DNA from: Limnephilus marmoratus
Taxonomy: Eukaryota > Arthropoda > Insecta > Trichoptera > Limnephilidae
Length of the DNA stretch: 64,000 nt
NCBI GenBank assembly: GCA_917880885.1
Contig: OU862919.1
Coordinates: 53,171,058-53,235,057 of the forward strand
Direction: 5' to 3'
Shown: positions 29,148 through 39,420 of the stretch, in pieces
Layout: every line of letters begins with the position of its first letter
How positions within the stretch are numbered: the first letter of the stretch is position 1
The notes under the pieces: model-generated
Databases searched by the model: none
Seen by the model: only the letters and a program-made list of their open reading frames with translations
What the model was told of the DNA's origin: nothing
Made by a program: the position numbers and the translations under genes

Positions 29148-31918
29148 TGGCCCGTGAGGTCCTGTCGGTGGGCGCTATGACGTCTGCGTTTGCCGAGATT
29201 ACTTCACGGGAATGGGTTTTGTGGCTGGATACCGTAAGAGATTTTTATAAGAATTTAAGGACTTCGAAGGAGGTGCGAGCGGCCAACAGGGACGGCCGTC
29301 CTTACATCTCTTTCCAAGTTTTGAGCACAGGCTACTCTGGTCTTCTAGACTCTGGGTCGCACGTTTCGATTTTAGGAAATAACTTTCATCGTAAATTTTT
29401 AGATTTAGGTTTCAATTTGTCAAAATTGGATTCTGATTTCGCTCTAGTATCGGCGACTGGTCATTCGGTTACCTGTTCTTACAAAATAGCTCTCCCGGTG
29501 CGTTTTGAAAATGTTGTTAGAACGTTCAATTTTGTTATTATGCCAGACATTAAATCTGACATTATTCTGGGTTGTGACTTTTGGAAAGTTTTCAACATCT
29601 GTCCTAAGATCTCAAAATTAATGTCTTGTAATGATTCTGTTAGTAGTGTTCGAGCATCGAATAGTATTGGGCTGGATAGTGAGAAAAATTTATCTCAATC
29701 CCAACGCTCCGTCTTGAACGTTGTAGTTCAGGAGTACATGGATTACTCAGGAGATCGGTTAGGCAGGACAGGGTTAGAACATCATGTCATAGACACGGGT
29801 GATGTGCCTCCTATCAAACAAAGGGTTTATCCCATTTCTCCGCACTTACTTCCGGAAGTACATAGGGAGCTTGACAGACTCCTAGAGTTAGGTGTGGTAG
29901 AACCGAGCAACAGCTCGTGGAATAATCCCATTGTTCTGGTACCTAAGAAAAATGGCACATTCAGGCTATGCCTCGACAGCAGACGCTTAAACGCCGTCTC
30001 GAAACGCGACGCCTACAATTTACCGTTAATCTCAGACATTCTCAATAGCTTGGGTGGTGCTCGTTTTCTATCAACTTTGGACTTAAATGATGCCTTTTTC
30101 CAAATTCCGCTAGACGAAAAGTCTAAGGAGAAAACCGCGTTCACGATACCCAAGCGAGGGTTGTTTCATTTCGTCACAATGCCGTTCGGTTTACATGGTG
30201 CTAGCTCCCGGATGATGCGGCTGATGGATAAAGTGTTAGGGCCTGAATTTGATGGCAAAGTCTTTTGTTACTTAGATGACATCATCATTATTAGTTCATC
30301 TTTCGAAGAACATATTTATCTCTTGAGGAAGGTTAAACAGAGACTACAGGCCGCCGGTCTTACGATTAATGTGCAGAAATCCGTTTTCTGCAGGGACTCA
30401 CTCAAATACCTAGGTTTTGTCATTGATGATAAAGGTCTCCGCACAGATCCGGATAAAGTCAAGGCAATTGTTGATTTTCCGACCCCTTCGTCACAAAAGA
30501 GCTTACGTAGATTCATTGGGGTACTCTCGTGGTATAAGAGATTCATTTTCAATTTTTCTAGCATTGCTTCACCTTTGTATAATTTAACAAAGAAAGAATT
30601 CGCGGGTAAGAAATTTGTGTGGAATGATCAAGCGCAATTAGCATTCTCAAAACTTAAAAACATTCTTGTATCCGCTCCTGTTCTCGCATGTCCTGATTTC
30701 AAGAAACCGTTCACGATTAGCGTAGACGCTTCTAATGTAGGGCTCGGAGCATGTCTTTCACAAATGGATGATAAGGGGTTAGAACACCCTATTTCTTTCA
30801 TTTCAAGAACACTTTCTGCTCAAGAGAGGAACCACTCTACCACAGAAAGAGAGTTAAATGCTATGATTTTCGCGTTGGAAAAATTCAGGGGTTATATTGA
30901 GGGTTCGCCTATTCCGGTAAAGATTATAACAGACCACTACAGCCTGAAGTGGTTGACCAGCTTAAAATCGCCTTCAGGACGGCTCGCGCGCTGGGCAGTC
31001 AGGTTACAACAGTTCAATTTTGAAATTATTCATAGAAACGGTAAGGACAATGTAATTCCTGACGCGTTATCACGGGATCCTTTACAGGTTAATACGATCA
31101 GTCAAAATTTTTCTACATCGGACCAATGGTACGTCAAATTAAAGGAGAAAATTTTGGCAAATCCTGAGAAGTATCCGGCGTGGAGAATTACTAACGATAG
31201 GCTCTATAAACATATCCAGAGTATGGAGGCTTTACATAGGTCCTACGACTGGAAAGAGGTAGTTCCGAAGGAACTCAGGAATAGTTTAATTGTACAGCAC
31301 CATGTTCCTCCTACTTGCGCCCACTTTGGGATTTTAAAAACCCTGAACAGAATTAGACACAATTATTATTGGCCTAAAATGTCTGCTGATGTAAAAGCTT
31401 TCATCGGTAAATGTCAGATATGCTTAGGTTACAAGAGTACTAATTTGTTACCGCCAGGTTTGATGGGAAATCCCAAATTGGTTCAGCGCCCTTGGCAAAT
31501 GATTGCAACTGATTTACTGGGGCCTTATCCGAGTTCATACAAGAAAGGTTATACTTATCTCTTGGTAGTTTCTGATTTCTTTTCTAAGTACACGAGGCTG
31601 TTCCCGCTGAGGAAGGCTACTGGGTTGAATATTGCTTCCATTTTAGAGAATGAAATTTTCCTGAAGTTTGGAGTTCCGGACACCATTGTGTTGGACAATG
31701 GTCCTCAATACATTTCACGTGATATGAAAGCTTTAGCCAATAAGTTTCATATTCGTCACCTGTTTTATAACTGCAGATATCATCCTCAGAACAATCCTGT
31801 GGAACGTGTTAACAAGGTTTTGGTAGCAGCGCTTGGTTCGTATGTTGGATCTGACCACAGAACCTTGGGCCATCTTGGGTCATCAGTTTTGGAAGAAAGT
31901 AATATCAGAAGACGCTGA
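29147..31918 (+). CDS. pol: Gypsy Pol polyprotein: protease, RT, RNase H, truncated integrase
   Basis: 923 residues in one frame. Aspartic protease: LLDSGSHVSILG at about residue 66. RT: FRLCLDSRRLNAVS, LSTLDLNDAFFQIP, MPFGLHGASS and the catalytic YLDD at about residue 375. RNase H: ISVDASNVGLGACL (about 525), TERELNAM, TDHYSLKWL. Integrase zinc domain HH...CQIC (about 717-761), then catalytic D in ATDLLGP (787), D in VLDNGPQY (849) and E in NPVERVNKVL (885). After YVGSDHR the frame runs into the 89-bp repeat and ends, so the integrase C-terminal domain is lost. Everything upstream is intact. Confidence 0.95.
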   Translation: MAREVLSVGAMTSAFAEITSREWVLWLDTVRDFYKNLRTSKEVRAANRDGRPYISFQVLSTGYSGLLDSGSHVSILGNNFHRKFLDLGFNLSKLDSDFALVSATGHSVTCSYKIALPVRFENVVRTFNFVIMPDIKSDIILGCDFWKVFNICPKISKLMSCNDSVSSVRASNSIGLDSEKNLSQSQRSVLNVVVQEYMDYSGDRLGRTGLEHHVIDTGDVPPIKQRVYPISPHLLPEVHRELDRLLELGVVEPSNSSWNNPIVLVPKKNGTFRLCLDSRRLNAVSKRDAYNLPLISDILNSLGGARFLSTLDLNDAFFQIPLDEKSKEKTAFTIPKRGLFHFVTMPFGLHGASSRMMRLMDKVLGPEFDGKVFCYLDDIIIISSSFEEHIYLLRKVKQRLQAAGLTINVQKSVFCRDSLKYLGFVIDDKGLRTDPDKVKAIVDFPTPSSQKSLRRFIGVLSWYKRFIFNFSSIASPLYNLTKKEFAGKKFVWNDQAQLAFSKLKNILVSAPVLACPDFKKPFTISVDASNVGLGACLSQMDDKGLEHPISFISRTLSAQERNHSTTERELNAMIFALEKFRGYIEGSPIPVKIITDHYSLKWLTSLKSPSGRLARWAVRLQQFNFEIIHRNGKDNVIPDALSRDPLQVNTISQNFSTSDQWYVKLKEKILANPEKYPAWRITNDRLYKHIQSMEALHRSYDWKEVVPKELRNSLIVQHHVPPTCAHFGILKTLNRIRHNYYWPKMSADVKAFIGKCQICLGYKSTNLLPPGLMGNPKLVQRPWQMIATDLLGPYPSSYKKGYTYLLVVSDFFSKYTRLFPLRKATGLNIASILENEIFLKFGVPDTIVLDNGPQYISRDMKALANKFHIRHLFYNCRYHPQNNPVERVNKVLVAALGSYVGSDHRTLGHLGSSVLEESNIRRR

Positions 31919-32160
31919 ATTTGAGATTTCGGACCAAATGTTTCATCGCTACCTTGGGCCATCTTGGGTCATCAGTTTTGGAAGAAAGTAATATCAGAAG
32001 ACGCTGAATTTGAGATTTCGGACCAAATGTTTCATCGCTACCTTGGGCCATCTTGGGTCATCAGTTTTGGAAGAAATTAATAGCAAAAGAAGCTGAATTT
32101 GAGATTCCAGACCAAATATTTCATCTCTACCTTGGGCCATCTTGGGTCATCAGTTATTGA
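31863..32160. repeat. 89-bp tandem repeat replacing the integrase tail
   Basis: Units start CCTTGGGCCATCTTGGGTCA at 31863, 31952, 32041 and 32130, exactly 89 bases apart. The first two units are nearly identical. Eighty-nine is not a multiple of three, so the Pol frame is lost in it. Confidence 0.92.
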
Positions 32161-32454
32161 ATGCATCATAATTGGAGAGAAGCTGCATAGATTGATGCGT
32201 CGTTCTGTTCATCGCATTATGTCATGGCTTCAGTATTGCAGTACGGTGGTCACCGTTTCTTCCATGAGGTACATTATATGGATTGGGAGTACTTCTATCA
32301 CCAGGATCCTTCCGGCTGACAATCCTTATATTTTGGCTTCTTCCATGACTAACATTTACGGCCAAGGCTCACATAGTATGCAGTTCTCTTCAGGAAGTGA
32401 CACATGGACCTCTTGATTTCCAGGAGGAAATATTTTCTTTTGGTGGAGGGGTAA
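32161..32454 (+). other. Unrecognised gypsy 3' segment and polypurine tract
   Basis: About 300 bp between the tandem repeat and the 3' LTR. A 105-codon frame (32099-32416) starts in the tandem repeat and has no motif that I recognise; it may be out-of-frame pol sequence. TGGTGGAGGGG before TGTAAC is the likely plus-strand primer. Confidence 0.6.
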
Positions 32455-33111
32455 TGTAACATTTGCTGCTAGCGTCGTGAGCGATTCGCAAATTTCGCAT
32501 GATTTGGTTGGCAGCATTGCACTCCGAAGGGGCGGCAGATGTTTCGAGATGCTTCGGGAAAAGTTCGGGCGCTTAGGTTGACGGCAGTACCACAGATCGA
32601 GCAGGTGTTTTTGTGTGACGGGCTGTTATATTGCTGGACTCAAGACATTTTGGATCACGAGAAGTGAGATTTAAATTACTCATATTATTAACAGTTCGAG
32701 ATTGTGCTTTATAGATTATTTTTAGGGATTACTGATTCATAAATATGTTACGTTTTACGTCACAGGCGCCCATCAGTAATTTTCTTATGTCGTTACAATA
32801 TAATTTCTTTCTTATTGACACGTGTCGAGAAACTTTAAACATTTACAGCTGGGTACGATACATCGTAACCAGTCACCCCTGATGATTATTTCCGTTGTTT
32901 AACTTAGAGTCTCATAGCTAATCATTATAATATGTTCCAAGGGCAGGGTTTGATTTTTTATAATAAATTATACATTGTTCCCAAACCTACTTATTATTGC
33001 TACCTAACCTCATGGCTTGCTTGCTGGCTTTGTATGTGATTATTTATTCTATTCATGGATGGATGACCAGGTTTGGAGGGTATGAATTACAAGTAAGTAT
33101 TAAACGTTACA
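32455..33111 (+). repeat. Gypsy 3' LTR (657 bp)
   Basis: Same length and, by eye, same sequence as 27092-27748; followed by AGGT. Confidence 0.93.
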
Positions 33112-34799
33112 AGGTTTTCTGCATGTCTTGGTAAATAAAGAAAAAGTGTGCCTTTAATAGTCAAGAAAAGTGATGAAAAAAGACTTGGTTAAATAGTTTT
33201 TGTGCTTCTTTTTTTATTTCTTTTAATGATTGTCATAGAATCCTTTAATTCACTCTTGTAGTTATTTTGTTTTAAAATCGTTGACACATTTTTGGATGAT
33301 CCTGCATATTGAAATGAATAATTGTAATACTTTCAGCCCTAAAAATCTCAAATCATATCGTCGGGCTATTAGTATACACCTATGTATATACCTTGTTATT
33401 TTATTGAAGTACAAACGCCATTCTTTCCACACTGCTGCACTTTCAGGATATTCAAGATAAAACATTGGGGTTTTCTAAAATTTTCATGAAAACGTTAAAA
33501 AATATGCACACCATTTCTAAAGTATTTTTACCTACTCTGCACTAGTGATGACAAAATAAAATTTCAACTCTTATCTCTTAATTTTTAGAGGGAAAATGTT
33601 TTTCATTTGACAGTCTTTAGTCAATCCCGCTTGAGGACTTGAATTGAAATTACCCAAGCCCTAGCCACAAAGTCAATAAATCAAATGTACAAATACCAGT
33701 ACTAGAAAATCAGAATAAGTGAAAATATAGTGAGGTATAAATTATGGTTCTATCAGCGGCGCGTTCATTAATCGTGATGTTCCTACACACTTAGTCACTG
33801 CAGAGAGGGATTCTGGCTTTGTGAATGAGCGATTGCTGGCAGGTTTGTCAAATCGCACACTTCACAAACAAATACAGTATTCTATGCATATCTACTCACC
33901 CACTGTGAACAACCATTCATCTCTTGTCATTCAGGGCACATTTCTGTTTGCTTTTCATCCTTGTTCGGGGACCTTTCGCCTGAGGCCCACCCGCCGAACG
34001 GATTAATCCGGAACAACTAGATCTGGTATTAACCCTTATTCAACGGCTTGGGTACATTTATAAATTGTTACTTAAATGCTTTTAAAATATTATAATTTAA
34101 TTTATTCTAATAGTAGAGACTTAAAATTTTATGATGTATTTACGTATTTGGGTTACGTAGCCTAAAAAATATTGTTTATTCGTTTTCAAAATAGGGAATA
34201 GAGTTGTTTTTCCACCAATGACAGGCGGCGACCCACAATAATAATAAATTGCATATTAATATATTTATTTTTTATAAAAATGATCTTAAATATTTTTTTC
34301 AGTTCATATAAGATTTTGTTTTTATTTTACGTTGAAGTATTTTATAACTTTTAAGCAAAATTTTAGAAAGTACAATTGTACCCATGCCGCCTATTAACGT
34401 TGTAAAATTATGCCGCCAAACGAAGGTAAATATCTCCGCATCACAGGCCCTTTACATAATTATCTAACAAGATCTGAGATTATTCCGGTATAAAGAAGGC
34501 ATTTAAAGTCGTATAAAATTCTAAAGCAGGATTATAAAATATGAAATTAGAGCTTGCGCTAAGATTATAAAGCAAAGTTACGGATTTCTCAAGGTGTGTA
34601 ATGCGTGAAACTGAATTTAACCTTTCAGTATAACAAGTTTAAATTTTAGAGAAACCGTTATACTGAAATTTCATTTTGAAATAAATCACAGCGTTTCAGG
34701 CTCCTACAGTGAAGCAATAGGGGTTGATTGTTAGTGTTGTTCCAAAAGAAAATATATAAGCCTTTAAATTTTCATTTTGATTGAATTACCTGATCCTAA
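33112..34799. other. Unassigned AT-rich stretch
   Basis: No gene recognised. At 34623-34668 TTTCAGTATAAC and GTTATACTGAAA form a 12-bp inverted pair around a 22-base loop. Confidence 0.4.
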
Positions 34800-34890
34800 C
34801 AAAATACTAATTTTTATTATTTAATTAATGAAGGCAATATTAGCAAAACTAAATCGAAAAACTGAAACAGAAAAATCAGAATAAGCTACG

Positions 34891-34962
34891 GTCACGTCTG
34901 GGACTCGAACCCAGGACCTATGACTTGCCGGGTCAGTGTTCTACCAACTGAGCTAATGTGTC
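34891..34962 (-). other. tRNA-like unit, GGC anticodon, not a functional tRNA
   Basis: 72 nt. Acceptor GACACAT, D-arm GCTC/GAAC, anticodon loop CCGGCAA (GGC, Ala-type) without U33, T-arm CTGGG/CCCAG with TTCGAGT. Confidence 0.65.
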
Positions 34963-35000
34963 CCTATTCGATTCGGTTATATTTATTTTTTTATTATTAT

Positions 35001-35694
35001 TGTACAACAGGCAAGTGACTCTTCAATAATGTTTTTAAGGCATATAAAGAACAGTCACTTACATCCAAATAGTTTGCAATTTCATTTAACAGTACCACTC
35101 CCCTCGTCATGCTATGCTTTGCCAAGACGTCTGTTCTGCCGTTCGGTACTTTAAATAAGTCATGATGTCGACTTCGGCTGTAGTGGTCTGGTACATATAA
35201 ATCATAGCATCCCAAGAGAAATGGACTATCGATGAAATTGTTCCAAATTTTGAAAGACAGAATAGCAAGACTTGCTTTCCGTCTAGTTTCTAGACTCACA
35301 GAATCAGTTTCCTCAAGTAAGTCAATATAGTGCATGAACCTTGGATAGGTTCCATGCTTCCGCATATAAACATACCTGAGGAAGGATTTGCTCGAACATA
35401 TCAATGTACTTCTGGTGGTACAGTCGGTGGTATATCGCTTGCGTACTCCAGCTTGCTTCTCAGTACGCCATCGAATAACGCTAACATAGTTTCTTGGTTA
35501 TCAAACTGCTTACAAGTCCTGATGATGAACCCAAGAAGTTTGTAGCAAGACTGAGTGAGCTGCAATATATGGCAAGAGAATGTCAGTTCGGGATCAAAGA
35601 CGACACCGAGATCCTTCACGGATTTTACACGTGGTAATGTTTCGCCTGCAAACTGCACTCTTCTTCGACTAAGAACTATTAACATTATCTTCAT
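35001..35694 (-). pseudogene. LINE D RT C-terminal region
   Basis: Two minus-strand frames (35694-35401 and 35404-34997) encode VKSVKDLGVVFDPELTFS, ILQLTQSCYKLLGFIIR and, after a frameshift near 35405, FLRYVYMRKHGTYPRFMHY, GRTDVLAKHSMTRGVVLLN. They align along their length with the LINE D copy at 41.4-42.4 kb. Upstream the frame runs on into the repeat body (KIMLIVLSRRRVQF), so body and RT are one reading frame. Confidence 0.85.
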
Positions 35695-35960
35695 TTTCTT
35701 AACGCATATTTTTATTGGCTGCTATCTTTATGTATGATTGCAAGATTCAACCAGAACTAAATGCTTTCTAGATAGTGTGTTGTATAAATTTATCCATTTT
35801 TATTTAATATGCGATATCTATTGACTTTTCTGTCAGATGTGGCCGTATCTTTTTCTGATTTTTCTGTTTCAGATTTTCGATTGAGTTTCGCTAATATTGT
35901 CTTAATTAATTAAATATTACAATTTAAGGTTTTACTCATTAAGTTAAAAAAATAAAAACT

Positions 35961-36515
35961 GATTTTAAGCTATTACCTTACTTTACGATTTTCATGTAAC
36001 TAAGGTAACATAAGTCGTCATTGTGCACGGTGTCGTAGTTGAAGTGAAAAACTGATGAATCTACATGACATTTAGAATTGATTTTTTGATCTCTTATTTC
36101 CAAATTATTTATTTAAGCTTTCGTTTTCGAATAAATCGAATACGAAAATAGAAATTTTTAAGAACAATACGAATAAATCGGTCGCTAGGGAGACAATGCC
36201 AGCTTTTAAAATGCGTCGAAGCATGCACTCGGCTCCAAACGTTTTTTTAACCTTTTAGCTTCCGAAAAATGTTTTAAAAAATTAATCAAAATGATCAAAT
36301 CGAAAAAAAAAAGTTTTTTGAGTTCTTCGTCATGTATAGGTATATTTTAGACACAATTTATATTATATCTGCATGTTTGAAAAGCTACATTGTGGAATAC
36401 GGGAGTGCAAACCCGCCATGTTAAAATAGAGTCATAGGTAATATGTTTATTTTTTCAGAAATATAGAGTATTAGTTTGTGTTTAGTTTATACTTTACCGT
36501 CGGGAACTAAAAAAA
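35961..36515. other. Unassigned AT-rich stretch
   Basis: Nothing recognised. Confidence 0.4.
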
Positions 36516-36955
36516 TGATTTTTTTACATTAGTTCTACACAGAGGGCCCTGAGAAAAATAATTCCCCTCGGTAACTATGTCATCTTTGGGGATGCTGTGT
36601 GGAGTGTCTTTTTAGGAAAAGAAGGAAAGGAAAAGGTGTGAGCTGGGTAGGAATGTGGAGGTTAGTGTATCCAGTAGTGATGGACGCATAAATCTATCCC
36701 TCCCACTGCGGTGTAAGGCGATGTTCCGAGAGTGTCTCCTTTCACCAGTCTCTGCCGATCTGACCTACCACGCAGTTGGTGGGCGGACTCATCCGCCGCC
36801 ATGATCCATACAAACCTCAACCCATCAACCCGGGCACCCCTGCTAAGCCACTAAGGTAGCAAACCACTTGGGATGACCTATGGCTGGATGTGTTGGTTAT
36901 CCGATAAATGGTTCAAGGGGCGGTGATATCCCAACTCGCCTCCCAATTTACAAAT
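36516..36955 (-). mobile_element. SINE2 copy, near full length
   Basis: The minus strand runs from a GGGAGGCGAGTTGGG head at about 36950 through GTTTGCTACCTTAGTGGC and GGCGGCGGATGAG to the LINE A-type stems and A-run at 36516. It has the longer internal part (TGCGTGGTAGGTCAGATC) that 15928 lacks. Confidence 0.8.
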
Positions 36956-37084
36956 TTGCTATGCTTTCACAATAAACCTTTTTTTATAATATATAAGTCT
37001 GAAGGATCAAAAAAGTATTTCTTATAAAAAATTATCTCCTTAAAAAAAATCGCTTCGCCACAAGTAAAAGCATCTTATATTTAT

Positions 37085-37240
37085 GTCTCCTTTATTTTAT
37101 AGGTTACCAGCTGGTTCCCGGCATGCGTTGCAATGCCATAATCAAAGAAATACATTGTTTCTCCCTAAATCACCTTTACCGTGCGGCCCCGTTCCCCTCC
37201 CTAGTCCCCTTAGCTAGCTTTATAAATTATAACCTATATA
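37085..37240 (+). repeat. RTE-like LINE 3' remnant, left part
   Basis: Continues, after the palindromic insertion, at 37619-37760. The ATAACCTATATA at 37229-37240 is the target site. Confidence 0.4.
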
Positions 37241-37329
37241 GATACGTTTTAAGATTATCACGGCCAAAAGTATTTTCGTTATTTGTTTTTGGGGTGTTAT
37301 GCCGTGGTGCGCTACCTCCTTCTTTAGCC

Positions 37330-37364
37330 AACGTTTCGGACATCGTTGCAGTGTCCATCATCAG
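37330..37364 (-). ncRNA. Hammerhead ribozyme motif, copy A
   Basis: Minus strand: CTGATGA (37364-37358), stem II GGACA/TGTCC, GAAAC (37337-37333), GTT. Predicted cleavage follows base 37330. Stem I can form with GCC before and GGC after the core. Stem III is the self-complementary ACGT, which would need a dimer. Confidence 0.7.
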
Positions 37365-37429
37365 GGCAGATCCGGTAGATGTGTAGATCCGGTAGATTAT
37401 GCCGTGTTGCGCTACCTCCTTCTTTAGCC

Positions 37430-37464
37430 AACGTTTCGGACATCGTTGCAGTGTTCATCATCAG
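37430..37464 (-). ncRNA. Hammerhead ribozyme motif, copy B
   Basis: Same as copy A, with one base change in stem II (GAACA, giving one G-U-type or lost pair). CTGATGA at 37464-37458, GAAAC at 37437-37433. Confidence 0.68.
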
Positions 37465-37527
37465 GGCAGATCCGGTAGATGTGTAGATCCGGTAGACCAC
37501 ACATCTACCGGATCTGCCGGATCTGCC

Positions 37528-37565
37528 CAGATGATGGACACTGCAACGATTTCCGATACGTTGGC
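37528..37565 (+). ncRNA. Hammerhead-derived motif, copy C (degenerate)
   Basis: Plus-strand copy in the opposite arm. The core has become CAGATGA and GATAC, both of which break essential positions, so it is predicted to be inactive. Confidence 0.6.
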
Positions 37566-37618
37566 TAAAGAAAGAGGTAGCGCAACACGGCATAACACCC
37601 CAAAAACAAATAACGAAT

Positions 37619-37760
37619 ATAACCTATATATTTTTCTGATGTTTGAGCCATATTATTGTAAAGTTTCATTAAAACCCATTCAGTAGTTTTTGCGTGAAAG
37701 AGTAACAAACACAAATACATCCATACAAACTTTCGCGTTTATAATACAGTAAAGTTAGAT
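37619..37760 (+). repeat. RTE-like LINE 3' remnant, right part
   Basis: Contains AGTAGTTTTTGCGTGAAAGA, ACAAACACAAATACATCC and ACAAACTTTCGCGTTTATAA, a pattern I know from RTE-like 3' ends in many arthropod genomes. The family call is from memory and only moderate. Confidence 0.45.
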
Positions 37761-39209
37761 TTAAATTACTGATTAACAGCCATTTAGAGCACACAGTTTA
37801 ATAGAGGTGTTGATAGGTGGGTATTATTCTGAGCCAAACAAATTATTCGAAAATATCACGTCTAATTAATTCCACGCCTAATAAGACGGATTACTTCTAT
37901 TTGTTTTATCAAATTATTAGCACCATTGAGATTATTCCTGTACTTCCACTAATTAAGATTCAAATCCTTTGAACTTATCCCTCATAATATATTAATTGAA
38001 TTGTTTGTCTTTCTAATCAAATAAGCCTTATTATATTCCCTCTATCATTGTCTTAAAATAACGCCTACGTATGACTATCTTTAACGAATATATAATATAA
38101 TGATCTACCGTTTTATACGGAATCACAATTGTATTCTCCCGTTCACCGTGTATCCAATTTGGGTAAAGGTTATAAGATGATGTTGATATATTATTACATG
38201 TAATATATGACATGGGGTAATGCCGGGCACGGGGGTTCACCATGATCGAAAACTTGGTTTTTCCATCACTGTGGCAACCCAAACGATATATTGAAGATTC
38301 AAAACTACCCAACCTTTTGCAAGGAATTGTCATTTTTTGTGCTACATTGACCGGATTAAAAACAAGAAAAGCCAATCACACATAATCCCGAAGCCACAAT
38401 CCAAAATTCTTACAAAGTATAGCTACATAAAAAAATACTTAATACCATAAAATAAATCAAAATAGATATCCGGTTGCAAAGAAATATTAAAATCATATTA
38501 GAGTTAAGCTCTTACAATACGCGTTTCCAAACACCGTGTAAATTACAAAATATTTATAAATCTACTTAATCTTACAAATGTACATATTAATACCGTTGAT
38601 ACTTTCGGATAATCCTATACATTTTCACTTGCAAGTATGTTTTATAAAACACTAAAATCTTAGTTTTTTTCTCAAAACGCCAATTACAAACAAGTTTTTT
38701 GATGTTGGGACTTGTGTTTCATGATGAAAAATTTCTTATTTGGACTCTTTTTGTCCAATTTTAACGTGTAAATGTTGCTTGGAAGGGCACCGCAGAGACG
38801 ACCTAACGTTCCCGCGTTCGAGCGGGTAATGAGATTTGAATTTGTGAATATTGGTAGTTTTGAGTTAGTTATAGAATGTTAAAATGTTAAGATGTAAGAA
38901 ATATTAAAAATATATACTTTATATAATAATTGTAAGTATTAATATTTTTTCAATGATGTCCTAGCAAAATAAATGTTTAACAAAATTTAAAATATATTAA
39001 TTAATTTGTAAGACCTTAAATAAATAGATAAAATACAAAAAAATTGTTATAAACACGTGCTCGGTTCTTATTTTTTAACGATTTGTGATTTTTTTAATGA
39101 TCTTGTGTAAATAATTTTTTTTAAATATAGCTTTCCTAGATACTGTAATGATGTGTATTACTGTATGAATATTGTATGAAATATGTCATGTGTAATAATA
39201 TTTTTCGTT
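37761..39209. other. Unassigned AT-rich stretch
   Basis: A 114-codon minus-strand frame (38031-38375) has no motif I recognise and no splice or neighbour support. The rest is AT-rich. Confidence 0.35.
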
Positions 39210-39420
39210 TGGAAATTAAATAATCTGCCCATCGACCATTAGAATAACTTTTTTATAATAAAAAAATTCAAACTTTATCAAAATTTTAAACGAAGCTTTA
39301 CCAGATAAAATAACAATCTTTCGAAATCAATTTATGCTTTTTTATAGTACCTAAAGTTTCGACACTTCTAGAATCGGATCTAAAAATTATAAATATCCGG
39401 TTGAGTCTAACCATGCCCTT
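39210..39420 (+). repeat. Repeat R, diverged fragment
   Basis: ATCTTTCGAAATCAATTTAT and flanking words match 54,290 (plus) and 62,170 (minus). The family is unidentified. Confidence 0.55.

Larger units (their letters stand above)
27092..33111 (+). mobile_element. Ty3/gypsy LTR retrotransposon, recent insertion, defective 3' coding part
   Basis: Two 657-bp LTRs (27092-27748, 32455-33111) look identical by eye and have no length difference. They start TGTAAC and end GTTACA. AGGT is duplicated at 27088-27091 and 33112-33115. Gag (28140) and Pol (29147) overlap with a -1 shift. Pol lacks the integrase C-terminal region, replaced by an 89-bp tandem repeat and about 300 bp of unrecognised sequence before the purine tract (TGGTGGAGGGG at about 32441). 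Confidence 0.95.
34805..35960 (-). mobile_element. Long tRNA-bearing element with RT sequence inside
   Basis: Minus strand order: inverted tail (35960-35843), body (to about 35664), LINE D RT coding sequence (35694-35001), tRNA-like unit (34962-34891), tail (34890-34805). The outer tails form terminal inverted repeats of about 100 bp. In shorter relatives (3.5, 14.4, 24.0 kb) the body is joined almost directly to the tRNA-like unit, as if the RT region had been deleted. Confidence 0.75.
37241..37618. mobile_element. 378-bp palindromic hammerhead element with 12-bp target duplication
   Basis: ATAACCTATATA is repeated at 37229-37240 and 37619-37630. The insert holds three copies of one sequence: two in minus orientation (about 37290-37390, 37395-37500) and one in plus (about 37500-37610). 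The outer ends (TTTTTGGGGTGTTATGCCG and its complement) pair. Each unit carries a hammerhead core. Variable-length duplications, inverted or tandem terminal copies and hammerheads are features of Penelope-like elements. No protein is encoded. Confidence 0.8.

Noticed and set aside
31919..32416. An env-like third gene of the gypsy element
   Set aside because: The frame starts in the 89-bp repeat and shows no signal peptide, cysteine pattern or membrane anchor.
38031..38375. Hypothetical 114-codon minus-strand gene
   Set aside because: No recognisable motif, no splice context and no repeat support; could be chance in AT-rich DNA.
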